The notes under the pieces are model-generated. The model was not told the origin of the DNA, did no database searches, and saw nothing but the letters and a program-made list of their open reading frames with translations. 64,000 nucleotides of DNA from Riemerella columbipharyngis. Lineage in GTDB: Bacteria; Bacteroidota; Bacteroidia; Flavobacteriales; Weeksellaceae. The stretch lies in assembly GCF_900101995.1 (NCBI RefSeq), contig NZ_FNAS01000009.1, positions 19,716 to 83,715 of the forward strand, read 5' to 3'. The translations under genes were made by a program, and so were the position numbers. Each line of letters starts with the position of its first letter. Positions within the stretch are counted from its first letter, which is position 1. Positions 52,819 through 61,652 of this stretch are shown piece after piece.

Positions 52819-53040
52819 TTACAAATCAAAAACGCTCGGTCGTCTGGTAATGAACATATCCTTAATCCAAAGCGTAAATGCCAACCCCAAATAAATCAAA
52901 AAGAAAACTCCTGCCGTAGCAAAAGTAGAGTAGATAAAGAACACCCTCAGCTTGGAAACCGGTATCCCGATTTTCGCCCCCATACGCGTAAGTACGCCGA
53001 ACCACTCTCTCTCGAAACGATGCCTGATATTACTGAACAT
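52819..53040 (-). CDS. Small PspC-domain membrane protein
   Basis: 73 residues from the ATG at 53040. A PspC core is visible: GVLTRMGAKIGIPVSKLRVFFIY, followed by a membrane helix (FATAGVFFLIYLGLAFTLW). PspC-type proteins take part in envelope stress responses in some bacteria; the small Bacteroidetes forms are uncharacterised. An upstream in-frame ATG at 53085 lies inside the DUF2851 gene and is rejected. The gap from DUF2851 is only 2 bases. Confidence 0.8.
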   Translation of the reverse strand: MFSNIRHRFEREWFGVLTRMGAKIGIPVSKLRVFFIYSTFATAGVFFLIYLGLAFTLWIKDMFITRRPSVFDL

Positions 53041-53042
53041 CT

Positions 53043-54305
53043 TTAAGTTTTTAATAAATGATAACCGATGCCGCAATTTAGACATTTTTTCTGACTACAA
53101 GAATTTTTATGATGAAAAAGTAACGCTTGGCTCTCCAAGGCATTGTTAATCCTAAGCCCCATCTTTTTCCATTCGCTGATGATACTATTTTTTTCTACCG
53201 GTATCTTTTCATAGAAAGACAAAATCTTATCCGGCGTATCCTCCTGCATATCCCGATAGTAAGCATATTTGAATGGCAAAACCACATTAAGCAATATCAG
53301 ATGAATAAAATCTTTGGAAAGTATTTTCGGATATTCTTTAGCCGTAATTTTTCCGAAAGAATAACGATTATCCCAATATTCGGAAGCGGAGATTGGCTCA
53401 AAAACCTGATACAGTGCTCCCAAGTCGTCTGCCTTTACTAATTTTGAAAATAAATTTTGATGTCTGTGGTAAAGACTTGCAAGCTGGGAAAATCTTATTG
53501 TAGGAAAGTTTGGCGGACGAAGCCTTAAAAATTTTGGCGTAATGGTAATGTCCGGTAGCTGAAACTTGACTCTTAGGTAGTCAAACTCTTTTTTCCAAAT
53601 CTCCATTGTCTCGTCCAAAGGCTCGTTCAGCCAGCCACTTATTCCGTAAAAAAGTGCTTCCAACTGCGTCTTGTTCTGCCTAATTTTGTTGATGACCGCA
53701 TACTCTACACTCTGGGCTGTTTGCAGGAAGATAGGGGCATTCACTTTCAGTCCAAAGGCGTACGCAAGAAGATGAAAAAGTACCGCTTCGTAATTATTTC
53801 TATACCGCTTCAGATATTCTGCTATGACATCGGCTTTTTCTTCAAGCTTCTTTAGAAGTATATGCTCTGCAAATTGAAAGGGTACCTTATCCTTATCAAA
53901 AATAGGAGTACAAGGAATAAAGGTCCTTTCGGAAGAAAGGATTTTGTATTTTTCAAATACAGAGGGCTCTATATAAGATTTTAGCTCCAAAGTAGGAATA
54001 TGATTCCGAACAAGGTGGGGAATATCTCTATCGTGCTCATAAACAGCGTGCAGAATAAGATTACCAAAATTTTTATCCAAATGGTGTTTATGCAAAAGAT
54101 AATCCGAAGACTTTAGATGAAGCTCTATGTTTCCTACAAAACAGAGATTTTTGGTTTTAATCTTTGCAAAGAGAAAATCCGGTCCCGCATCGAGATTCCA
54201 TTCTCCAAAGTCCATAATCTCTATCACATTCCCCTCCGTATCCTTAAAATCAAAGGATTTGAATATTTTATAGTTCCAAAAGTATTGCAATAGACTCTCG
54301 TTCAT
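53043..54305 (-). CDS. DUF2851 protein
   Basis: 420 residues, soluble. The N-terminal LLQYFWNYKIFKSFDF, FGEWNLDAGPDF, GNIELHLKSSDY and HAVYEHDRD fit the Bacteroidetes DUF2851 family, whose core resembles a nuclease-like fold in my recollection but has no proven activity. A C-terminal Cys pair (CSQKKCLNCGIGYHLL) may bind zinc. It is first in the unit with PspC, GNAT and SDR genes. Confidence 0.83.
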   Translation of the reverse strand: MNESLLQYFWNYKIFKSFDFKDTEGNVIEIMDFGEWNLDAGPDFLFAKIKTKNLCFVGNIELHLKSSDYLLHKHHLDKNFGNLILHAVYEHDRDIPHLVRNHIPTLELKSYIEPSVFEKYKILSSERTFIPCTPIFDKDKVPFQFAEHILLKKLEEKADVIAEYLKRYRNNYEAVLFHLLAYAFGLKVNAPIFLQTAQSVEYAVINKIRQNKTQLEALFYGISGWLNEPLDETMEIWKKEFDYLRVKFQLPDITITPKFLRLRPPNFPTIRFSQLASLYHRHQNLFSKLVKADDLGALYQVFEPISASEYWDNRYSFGKITAKEYPKILSKDFIHLILLNVVLPFKYAYYRDMQEDTPDKILSFYEKIPVEKNSIISEWKKMGLRINNALESQALLFHHKNSCSQKKCLNCGIGYHLLKT

Positions 54306-54363
54306 CTAAGACCGATTTTACAGTGCCAATATAGTAATTTTTATTAACTTTGAAAAAATATTA

Positions 54364-54380
54364 TTTTAAACAGGCTCTTA
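54364..54380. repeat. Solo IS5-type end sequence
   Basis: TTTTAAACAGGCTCTTA matches the terminal inverted repeats of the two IS5-type elements (AGAGCCTGTTTAAA on the other strand). No transposase is attached. It is probably an excision or deletion scar between DUF2851 and recN. Confidence 0.4.
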
Positions 54381-54390
54381 ATGAGTAAAA

Positions 54391-56046
54391 TCATTCCTTA
54401 GCCATAAGTTCCTTTGCTTGCTGGATAGCGGCATCTGTAATTTTACTTCCGGAGATAAGCTGTGCTATTTCTTTTAGTTTTTCTTCTGCGGACAGTGGTA
54501 TAATATTCGAGCGGGTACGTCCTTCGTAGTCTTCTTTTATCACTTTGTAGTGGTGGCTGCCTTTTGCGGCAACCTGAGCAAGGTGCGTAATGACGATCAG
54601 CTGCATATCCTTAGACATTTCCCTCATCACTTTTCCTATTTCTTCGGCGATACGCCCAGAAACCCCCGTGTCTATTTCATCTAAAATAAGCGTAGGAAGC
54701 TCCTCGTTTTCTGCCATTATCTTCTTTATGGCAAGCATCACCCTTGAGCGTTCTCCACCGGAAATAGCCGAATGTATGGGTTTTAGTGGAAATCCGGAGT
54801 TGGCTTGGAATAGTATTTCTATATCTTCTTTGCCATAGAGGTTGTAGTCTTCGGATGGGGTAAATTTCACTTCTATTTTGGCTTTGTCTAATCCCAATTG
54901 AGAAAGTAACGCTTGTATTTTAGCCTTAAAGGTTTCCGCCGCTTCTTCACGATGACGATGCAAAGTTTCCGAAAGCTCTCGCATAGCCGCAAGTTCTCGC
55001 TCTATAGTCGCCTGTGTTTCCTCTATTTGAGCCTCCAAATCGTCAAAACTATTTTTTTCGGTTTCAAGATTTTGGCGTATATCGATAAGCTCTTCTATGG
55101 AATGGACTTGGTGTTTTAGGAAAAGAGCATTTATCTTATTTATCTTTTCTGTAAGGATAAAGATTTCTTCGGGGTTTACGCTTATTTTGTCGCTTTCGTT
55201 GGATATTTCATTCACGATATCTTTCATCTCCAGCACCGCCGACTCCCAGCGGGCATAGAGCTCCTCAAATGCAGACGAAAAAGAGGCTAGCTTTGAGAGT
55301 TTATTATTAATGTCATTCAGCTGAGGCTCTACGCCATATTCCTCTTGGTAGAACGAATTCAAAATTTGATTGACATTCTCCGCTATCGCTTCCGTATTTT
55401 CCTGTATGGACAGCTGATTTTGCAGCTCCTCCCAGTCTAAATCCTCCAAAGGAAGTTCCTCTAATTCTTGCAATAGAAAATTGTTGTAATCGCTTTCCTT
55501 GTTGCTCTGTGCCAGTTTTTCCCGAAGGCTGTTTAGCACTTTCGTTAGCGATTTGTAAACCCTGAAATGCTTTTGGTAGTCCTCTATAATCAATTTATTA
55601 TCACAGAGTCGGTCTATCATTTTGAACTGAAAAGCATCGGTGAATAGCTGTGAAGTCTCAAACTGAGAGTGGATATCAATCAGCTTGGAAGAGAGCATTT
55701 TCAGGACATCCAAAGTAACGGGAACATCGTTTACAAAAGCTCTGGATTTGCCACTTGGTAGAATTTCCCTGCGTATGATGGTAGGGTTTTCAAAATCCAA
55801 ATCGTGCTCATCAAAGAAAGGGGTAAGACGCTCCGATGCCACAAACTCCGCCTCTACCACACTTTTTTTATCTTGGTTGGCAATAGACTTAATATCTGCC
55901 CTTTCGCCGAGTATAAGGCGCAACGCACCGAGTATGATAGATTTTCCGGCACCGGTCTCACCTGTAATTACTTGCAGCCCCTTGTTCAGATGAATATCAA
56001 GGGTATCTATCAAAGCAAAATTCTGTATGAAAATCCTATTTAGCAT
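54391..56046 (-). CDS. recN: DNA repair protein RecN
   Basis: 551 residues, SMC-like ATPase for double-strand break repair. The N-terminal IQNFALIDTLDIHLNKGLQ with Walker A GETGAGKS, a long coiled coil (about 155-370) and the C-terminal AISGGERSRVMLAIK and TLILDEIDTGVSG are all present. The start at 56046 (MLNRIFIQNF) is the family start; the earlier ATG at 56097 lies before the -7 box. That box, TATCTTTG at 56051-56058, is 4 bases from the ATG, predicting a leaderless mRNA. No LexA site was recognised. Confidence 0.95.
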   Translation of the reverse strand: MLNRIFIQNFALIDTLDIHLNKGLQVITGETGAGKSIILGALRLILGERADIKSIANQDKKSVVEAEFVASERLTPFFDEHDLDFENPTIIRREILPSGKSRAFVNDVPVTLDVLKMLSSKLIDIHSQFETSQLFTDAFQFKMIDRLCDNKLIIEDYQKHFRVYKSLTKVLNSLREKLAQSNKESDYNNFLLQELEELPLEDLDWEELQNQLSIQENTEAIAENVNQILNSFYQEEYGVEPQLNDINNKLSKLASFSSAFEELYARWESAVLEMKDIVNEISNESDKISVNPEEIFILTEKINKINALFLKHQVHSIEELIDIRQNLETEKNSFDDLEAQIEETQATIERELAAMRELSETLHRHREEAAETFKAKIQALLSQLGLDKAKIEVKFTPSEDYNLYGKEDIEILFQANSGFPLKPIHSAISGGERSRVMLAIKKIMAENEELPTLILDEIDTGVSGRIAEEIGKVMREMSKDMQLIVITHLAQVAAKGSHHYKVIKEDYEGRTRSNIIPLSAEEKLKEIAQLISGSKITDAAIQQAKELMAKE

Positions 56047-56050
56047 TAGG

Positions 56051-56058
56051 CAAAGATA
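56051..56058 (-). promoter_or_regulatory. -7 box of recN, 4 bases from ATG
   Basis: Minus strand TATCTTTG-CCTA-ATG. Same spacing as hemN, aroC and queD. Confidence 0.7.
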
Positions 56059-56239
56059 AGAAAAAACCGCCTCGAAAAAAACACCTACCTTTTCCAATTG
56101 GTATTAGGCTAAAACGAGAGAAGAGGAGTTCTATCGCCAATAAATTCTAAGTGATGATTTTCTGTGTATGATATTTTTTAATTTGGTTGTTACGTCCGCT
56201 TATCTGTCAAAAAACATCGGGCTTTTAGTAATGCAGTGA

Positions 56240-56255
56240 TTGGCACGATAATTGC
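56240..56255 (+). promoter_or_regulatory. Sigma-54 (-24/-12) promoter
   Basis: TTGGCACGATAATTGC matches the consensus YTGGCACG-N4-TTGC. GG (56242-56243) and GC (56254-56255) are separated by exactly 10 bases. Transcription should start near 56266. No gene on the plus strand follows except a 9-codon ORF and a terminator. Confidence 0.75.
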
Positions 56256-56276
56256 GAACTATTTTGCAGGATTCTC

Positions 56277-56306
56277 ATGTTTAATTTGAGTTTTCATGGT
56301 TATTAG
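56277..56306 (+). CDS. Nine-codon micro-ORF
   Basis: ATG to TAG encoding MFNLSFHGY, placed 7 bases after an AGG and inside the sigma-54 unit. It is below any normal gene-finding limit. Translation is only suggested by the spacing; it may be a leader peptide or a chance frame. Confidence 0.35.
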   Translation: MFNLSFHGY

Positions 56307-56311
56307 TTTTT

Positions 56312-56341
56312 ACTCCGGTCCAATAGGGCTGGAGTTTTTTC
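56312..56341 (+). terminator. Terminator of the small transcript
   Basis: A 10-bp stem (ACTCCGGTCC with GGGCTGGAGT, two G-U pairs) around AATA, then six T. It is oriented for plus-strand transcription. Confidence 0.85.
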
Positions 56342-57216
56342 TATCTGTATCCGAAGTTTTTCAGATCTCGCTCATTTTTACGCCAATCTTTTTTTACTTT
56401 TACAAAAAGATTGAGGTGTATTTTTTTTGCAAAGAATTTCTCTAAATCTTCTCTTGCCTGTGTACCCACTCTTTTGATAGCCTCACCCTTATGTCCTATT
56501 ATTATTCCTTTCTGGGATTCTCTTTCTACATAGATAATGGAATCAATAAATATAATACTTTCCTTTTCTTTGAATAGTTCTGTGACAACTTCTACAGAAT
56601 AAGGGATTTCTTTCTCGTAATTAAGAAGAATTTTTTCCCGAATCGTTTCATTAACGAAGAATCGCTCCGGCTTATCTGTATATTGGTCTTTGTCGTAGTA
56701 CGGCGGATTCTCGGGCAGCAGAGATTTGAGTTTCGGTAAAATAGCATCGGTATTGAATCCTTCCAACGCAGATATAGGAAGGATTTCTGCCTTAGGTATT
56801 TGCTGATGCCAAAAAAGCATCGCTTTTTCTAATTCCTCTTGGTTGCTTTTATCTATCTTGTTGACTAAAATCAGTACCGGTACGGGGATTTTATTAAGTT
56901 TTTCTGTTAAAAATTCCGAAGGGATCTCCTTGTCCGTTACATCTACTATAAACAAAAAGACATCTGCATCTTGCAAAGAATCTTTTACAAAATCCATCAT
57001 TTTTTCTTGAAGCTGATACTTAGGGTCTAAGACGCCCGGGGTATCCGAAAAAACAATCTGTAAGTCGGGTTCATTATAGATTCCGAATATTCTGTGTCTT
57101 GTGGTTTGTGCTTTTTGAGTAACGATGGCGAGTTTCTCTCCCATCAATTGATTGAGCAGTGTAGATTTCCCAGCATTGGGTTTTCCTACTATATTTACAA
57201 ATCCGGCTTTGTGCAT
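56341..57216 (-). CDS. era: GTPase Era
   Basis: 291 residues; 16S rRNA-binding GTPase for 30S assembly. G1 is GKPNAGKS (11-18), G3 DTPGV, G4 NKID and G5 SALEGF; the C-terminal KH domain includes IIIGHKGEAIKRVGTQAR. The start at 57216 (MHKAGFVNIVG) is preferred to the TTG at 57234, because that codon overlaps the -7 box TAAATTTG (57232-57239). The stop is directly at the end of the sigma-54 unit's terminator on the other strand. Confidence 0.96.
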   Translation of the reverse strand: MHKAGFVNIVGKPNAGKSTLLNQLMGEKLAIVTQKAQTTRHRIFGIYNEPDLQIVFSDTPGVLDPKYQLQEKMMDFVKDSLQDADVFLFIVDVTDKEIPSEFLTEKLNKIPVPVLILVNKIDKSNQEELEKAMLFWHQQIPKAEILPISALEGFNTDAILPKLKSLLPENPPYYDKDQYTDKPERFFVNETIREKILLNYEKEIPYSVEVVTELFKEKESIIFIDSIIYVERESQKGIIIGHKGEAIKRVGTQAREDLEKFFAKKIHLNLFVKVKKDWRKNERDLKNFGYR

Positions 57217-57231
57217 TGGTTGATATTTTTG

Positions 57232-57239
57232 CAAATTTA
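57232..57239 (-). promoter_or_regulatory. -7 box TAAATTTG of era
   Basis: Ends 15 bases before the era ATG at 57216, the same spacing as at recX and tatA. Confidence 0.6.
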
Positions 57240-57324
57240 AGAATATACTTTAAATATGATTTTCAAAATATAAAGAGGACGATTTATGCTAACCGCCCTC
57301 TTGAATATGATAACAAAGCTCTGT

Positions 57325-58281
57325 TTAGCCTTTGTATTTACCTATTGCGATAAATTTCTCCTGTCTTTGGGCTTCCAGTTCTTCTCTTGAGAATTTTTTG
57401 AAAGCTTTAATGTTGCTGAGGATAGATTTCTTTACATTTTCAAAAGTTGTTTTCGGGTCGTAGTGTGCACCGCCCAGAGGCTCTTCTATTATACCGTCTA
57501 TAATTTTTTCTTTCAAAGAATCTTGTGCTGTAAGTTTCATCGTAGAGGCAGCTTCCTCCTTGTGTTCCCAGTTTCTCCAAAGAATTGCCGAACAGTTTTC
57601 GGGGGAAATCACAGAGTACCAAGAATTCTCCATCATATAAACTTTATTCCCCACACCTATTCCCAACGCACCTCCGCTGGCACCTTCCCCTATGATATAG
57701 CACAGAACGGGGGTTTTTAGAGTAAACATTTCAAAGATATTTCTTGCAATGGCTTCGCCCTGTCCGCGTTCTTCGGCTTCCAATCCCGGATAAGCTCCCG
57801 GAGTATCGATAAAGCAAACGATAGGGATGTTGAATTTTTCAGCCATTTTCATCAGCCTAAGAGCCTTGCGATAGCCTTCCGGATTGCTCATTCCGAATCT
57901 CCGGTGCTGTCGTTCTTTGGTGGTTCTTCCTTTTTGTGTTCCTATGAACATTACAGATTGTCCGTTTATTTTGGCCAAACCTCCTACCATTGCAGGGTCA
58001 TCGGCAAAATTACGGTCGCCGTGCAATTCCAAAAAACTACCTTCATCGGCAATTCCTTTTATATAGTCTAAAGTATAAGGGCGATCCGGATGTCTGGACA
58101 GCTGCACCCTCTGCCAAGGGGTAAGGTTACCATAGATCTCTTTTTTCTTTTCTATGATTTTATCTTCTATCTGGCTGCATGCGAGCTTCACATCTACGCC
58201 ACTTTCTTCTCCTACCAAAGTACAAGTTTGGTATTGCTCCATGAGCTCTTTTATTGGGGTTTCAAATTCTAAGTATTCCAT
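57325..58281 (-). CDS. accA: Acetyl-CoA carboxylase carboxyltransferase subunit alpha
   Basis: 318 residues; with AccD transfers the carboxyl group from biotin to acetyl-CoA for malonyl-CoA synthesis. Typical segments are [60 protein letters not shown] and [29 protein letters not shown] box (58302-58309, minus strand) is upstream. accD is not in the window. It is monocistronic. Confidence 0.96.
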   Translation of the reverse strand: MEYLEFETPIKELMEQYQTCTLVGEESGVDVKLACSQIEDKIIEKKKEIYGNLTPWQRVQLSRHPDRPYTLDYIKGIADEGSFLELHGDRNFADDPAMVGGLAKINGQSVMFIGTQKGRTTKERQHRRFGMSNPEGYRKALRLMKMAEKFNIPIVCFIDTPGAYPGLEAEERGQGEAIARNIFEMFTLKTPVLCYIIGEGASGGALGIGVGNKVYMMENSWYSVISPENCSAILWRNWEHKEEAASTMKLTAQDSLKEKIIDGIIEEPLGGAHYDPKTTFENVKKSILSNIKAFKKFSREELEAQRQEKFIAIGKYKG

Positions 58282-58331
58282 ATTTAATGAAAATTATGCC
58301 TCAAATTTAATGAAATTTTTCTAAAGCAAAT

Positions 58332-59843
58332 TTAATTAATAGTTGTAATGGCTTTATGTATTCTTTCTAATGTTTCTTCTTTGCCTAATATTTCCATTAA
58401 ATCGGGAATATCGGGGCCTTTCAGTTCTCCTACCAAAGCCAATCGGAGAGGCATCATTACCTTACCCATTCCCATTGATCTCTCTTCCACGAAATGGTGG
58501 ATTGTTTGTTTCAAATTCTCTGCCTCAAAGTCCGTTTGTTCTAATACTTGGCTTAGGCTGGAAAGTGTGTCTTTGGAGCCTTCTTTCCATGCCTTTTTTA
58601 TGCCTTTCTCATCATACTCTTGCGGTGCGTGGAAGAAGAATTTTCCTTCGTTATAAATATCTTTCACGAAAGTAGCTCTCTCCTTCATCAGTCCTATTAT
58701 TTTTAGAAGTTTATCATCGTTTGTGCTTTCCAGAGGAATATTTGCATCTTTTTTAATGATTGATAAAATCTCATCATTGGATTTTTTGTGGAGGTACTGC
58801 TGATTGAACCACTTTGCTTTTTCGATACTGAACCTTGCTCCTGCTTTATGGACTTTATACAGGTCGAACTCGTTTATCATTTCCTCCATAGAGAGGATTT
58901 CGCGGTCATTTGCCGGCGACCACCCAAGTAATGCCACCATATTGATAAAGGCATCGGGGAAGTAGCCTTCGTCCCTGTAACCTTTGTAGGTTGTATCTGT
59001 AGCTTTGTCGTAAAAATCCATAGGAAAAACAGGGAAACCGAATTTTGCACCGTCTCTTTTGGAAAGTTTTCCTTTACCTTCCGGTTTTAGGATAAGAGAA
59101 AGGTGGGCGAACTGAGGTGCTTCCCACCCCATAGCTTCGTAGAGCAAAAGATGCAGCGGCAGAGAAGGCAGCCATTCCTCACCACGGATTACATGCGATA
59201 TTTTCATTTCGTGATCATCGATGATGTTGGCAAAATGATAGGTAGGCATACCGTCATTTTTCACCAAAACCTTATCGTCCAAATCATTAGTGTTAATACT
59301 AAATTTACCACGGATAATATCTTCCATCTGAACCACTCTGTCCACCGGCATTTTGAACCTTATCACATAAGGGGTATTGTTATCCAAAAGTTTCCGAACC
59401 TCTTCTTCCGGTAGAGATATGCTGTTTCTCAGTTGGTTTCTGGTAATGTAATTATAGGCAAAAACTTCTCCTCTTGCCTCGTATTCTTTTCGGATTTGTT
59501 CAAGTTCTTCAGGGGTGTCAAAAGCCATATAGGCATAATTGGTTTTTAAGATATGAGCGGTATATTTATCGTATATATCTCGCCTTTCAGATTGCCTGTA
59601 TGGGGCATACGGTCCTCCTTTCTCCGGGCTTTCATCCGGTATTATTCCGCACCATTCCAAAGATTTGCTAATATACTCTTCGGCACCTTCTACATATCTG
59701 GCGGTGTCTGTATCTTCTATTCTTAAGACGAAATCTCCGCCATTATGTTTAGCGAAAAGATAATCGTAAAGGGCTGTTCTTACACCTCCTAAATGTAGTG
59801 CTCCTGTGGGACTTGGGGCAAAACGAACTCTCACTTTTTCCAT
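58332..59843 (-). CDS. gltX: Glutamyl-tRNA synthetase
   Basis: 503 residues, class I synthetase. The HIGH-like motif is in RFAPSPTGALHLGGVRTALY (residues 7-26), the KMSKS-like motif is KLSKRDG, and the C-terminal anticodon-binding region is intact. It charges tRNA-Glu. A TAAATTTG box (59878-59885, minus strand) lies 34 bases upstream. The gene is divergent from the cupin gene at 60021. Confidence 0.96.
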   Translation of the reverse strand: MEKVRVRFAPSPTGALHLGGVRTALYDYLFAKHNGGDFVLRIEDTDTARYVEGAEEYISKSLEWCGIIPDESPEKGGPYAPYRQSERRDIYDKYTAHILKTNYAYMAFDTPEELEQIRKEYEARGEVFAYNYITRNQLRNSISLPEEEVRKLLDNNTPYVIRFKMPVDRVVQMEDIIRGKFSINTNDLDDKVLVKNDGMPTYHFANIIDDHEMKISHVIRGEEWLPSLPLHLLLYEAMGWEAPQFAHLSLILKPEGKGKLSKRDGAKFGFPVFPMDFYDKATDTTYKGYRDEGYFPDAFINMVALLGWSPANDREILSMEEMINEFDLYKVHKAGARFSIEKAKWFNQQYLHKKSNDEILSIIKKDANIPLESTNDDKLLKIIGLMKERATFVKDIYNEGKFFFHAPQEYDEKGIKKAWKEGSKDTLSSLSQVLEQTDFEAENLKQTIHHFVEERSMGMGKVMMPLRLALVGELKGPDIPDLMEILGKEETLERIHKAITTIN

Positions 59844-60020
59844 GATAATTTTCGGATTATAAACTATTATTAAAACGCAAATTTACAGAAAATATAAAGA
59901 TTCTGCATAGAGACTTTTTTGTTGAAGGTATAGAAAAGGGTATTTGCCAGAGTTTAATCTCAACTATCAGTATATTCAATAACAAAAAAATGCTTAGTTT
60001 TGTATTTAAATTTGAAATTT

Positions 60021-60362
60021 ATGGAAATAGGAGAAAGACCTTGGGGGAAATATTTTGTGTTAGAAGACCAGCCAAATTACAAACTAAAAAGAATAGAAGT
60101 AAATCCTGGGCATAGACTCTCTTATCAGTATCATCATAAGAGACAAGAGGCTTGGACAATTATACAAGGGACAGCAAAGGTAACATTAGACGGAGAAGAA
60201 ATTGTATTCAAGTATGGAGAAACAGTGCAGATTCCCCGACAGATTAAACACCGCATTCAAAATATCGGCGAAGATATTTTAGTGTTTATAGAAGTCCAAA
60301 CCGGAACATATTTTGGGGAAGATGACATCATTAGGTTAGAAGATGATTATAGTAGAGATTGA
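60021..60362 (+). CDS. Mannose-6-phosphate isomerase type II-like cupin
   Basis: 113 residues forming a single cupin domain like the C-terminal part of ManC/AlgA: RPWGKYFVLEDQPNYKLKRI, PGHRLSYQYHHKRQEAWTII, and PRQIKHRIQNIG, with the His-rich metal site. It lacks the pyrophosphorylase half. It could be a stand-alone phosphomannose isomerase-type enzyme or a sugar-binding cupin. The start at 60021 is chosen because the TTG at 60000 lies within the TAGTTTTG box (59995-60002). The next gene's ATG follows the stop codon directly. Confidence 0.83.
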   Translation: MEIGERPWGKYFVLEDQPNYKLKRIEVNPGHRLSYQYHHKRQEAWTIIQGTAKVTLDGEEIVFKYGETVQIPRQIKHRIQNIGEDILVFIEVQTGTYFGEDDIIRLEDDYSRD

Positions 60363-60866
60363 ATGAAAAGATTGATGTTCCATAGTGTTCTGTATTTTTT
60401 AATTTTTGCATTATTTCTTTTAGGGGGCAAAGCCCAAGCACAGCTCACAATGCACCCTATGGCAACTGTAGGCTATACGTATCAAAACCAAAATTTTGGA
60501 GAGCTTGGAGGGAAACTTTTATTCTTAAAAAAAGATGAAATGCTATATCGCATAGGAGCCTCTGCTCTGATAGGCAGCGTGAAAGGCAAAATCTCTGTGA
60601 TACCTAAATTACAAACAGATGTTTTATTTAATTTCAGCAAGGGGCATAGTGTAAAACAGCCTCATTACTTTGTTTTGGGAGCAGAAGCCACAAATAAGTT
60701 TTTTTCTCCAAAATTAGGAATAAGTGCATTTGGGTTAATAGAACTTTCGGGAGGGTATGCTTTCCCTTGGAATAACCAAACGCTTAATGGAAAAACCCTC
60801 AAAGGGGTTAATTTTAATTGTACTTTCAATATTCCTTTAGTCGTTTTCTTCGGTAAGAAAAGTTAG
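60363..60866 (+). CDS. Small secreted protein, possible outer-membrane barrel
   Basis: 167 residues. The signal peptide (to about AQAQ at residue 27) is clear. The mature part has alternating strands (MATVGYTYQNQNFGELGGKL, FGLIELSGGYAF) and ends in NIPLVVFFGKKS. I do not recognise the family. Its ATG begins on the base after the cupin stop codon, and the rhomboid gene starts 6 bases after its end, so all three are probably one transcript. Confidence 0.65.
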   Translation: MKRLMFHSVLYFLIFALFLLGGKAQAQLTMHPMATVGYTYQNQNFGELGGKLLFLKKDEMLYRIGASALIGSVKGKISVIPKLQTDVLFNFSKGHSVKQPHYFVLGAEATNKFFSPKLGISAFGLIELSGGYAFPWNNQTLNGKTLKGVNFNCTFNIPLVVFFGKKS

Positions 60867-60872
60867 GGTCTT

Positions 60873-61652
60873 ATGAAATCTCTTTTTAGAAACTTTTCTA
60901 TTCGTGCAATTGTAGTACCTATATTGGTGTTATCTGCGATGTGGATTGTTTTCTTTTTTCAAGTGATAGGGTTGATAGAGCCTTGCGAAGGAGCCCTCAT
61001 TCCATTAGTGCCGCAGGGGCTTAAAGGCATTTTCTTTTCGCCTCTCCTACACGCCAATATAAATCACATTACAGGAAACTCTGTACCTATGGTGGTATTG
61101 CTTTTCCTGCTTTATCAGTTTTATCCCAAAATAGCAGATACCATATTTATAACAGGGTGGCTGGTAAGCGGTTTTTTACTCTGGCTGATGCCTCCGATAA
61201 GTTTTTACGATGCATCTCCTTATACTTGTATTATTGGTGCGAGCGGAGTAGTTTATGTTTTGGCATTTTATTTATTTTTTAGTGGAATATTCAGATGGGA
61301 CATCAGGCTTATGGCCATTTCTTTGATTGTGGCTTTATACTATGGAGGATTGATTTGGGGGATATTTCCCGAAGAACTGTTTTTGCCTCCGGAATATAGG
61401 AGCAATATCTCTTGGCAAGCACATTTGTCGGGTGCTGTAGTGGGGAGCATTTTGGCGTTTATGTATCGTAAATATAACGAGGAAAATAAGAATAAATTTA
61501 TATGGCAATACCCCAACTATTATAGTGAGAAAGACGACAAACTTTGGCAGGAGTACAAAGCTCGTTTTCCGGAAGATTTCAATGAATTGCCGCGAATGAA
61601 AGAGCCGGACATATGGGACAGGCTGGAGGAAATTAGAAAAAATGAGCATTAA
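60873..61652 (+). CDS. Rhomboid-family intramembrane serine protease
   Basis: 259 residues with about six membrane helices. The catalytic Ser124 is in GASGVVY, His184 in HLSGAVVGS, and the oxyanion-side HANINHITGNS motif (60-70) is present. The C-terminal soluble tail of about 60 residues is charged. It would cleave membrane proteins within the bilayer; the targets are unknown. The 3' end overlaps comF on the opposite strand by 4 bases. Confidence 0.9.
   Translation: MKSLFRNFSIRAIVVPILVLSAMWIVFFFQVIGLIEPCEGALIPLVPQGLKGIFFSPLLHANINHITGNSVPMVVLLFLLYQFYPKIADTIFITGWLVSGFLLWLMPPISFYDASPYTCIIGASGVVYVLAFYLFFSGIFRWDIRLMAISLIVALYYGGLIWGIFPEELFLPPEYRSNISWQAHLSGAVVGSILAFMYRKYNEENKNKFIWQYPNYYSEKDDKLWQEYKARFPEDFNELPRMKEPDIWDRLEEIRKNEH

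Larger units (their letters stand above)
56266..56341 (+). ncRNA. Putative sigma-54-dependent small transcript
   Basis: The interval between the sigma-54 promoter start site and the end of an intrinsic terminator is about 75 bases. It encloses AGG (56268-56270), an ATG 7 bases later and the ORF MFNLSFHGY (56277-56306). The terminator (56312-56341) points along the plus strand, away from era, so it serves this unit. Whether the product is an RNA, a peptide or both is unknown. I do not recognise an Rfam family. Confidence 0.6.
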
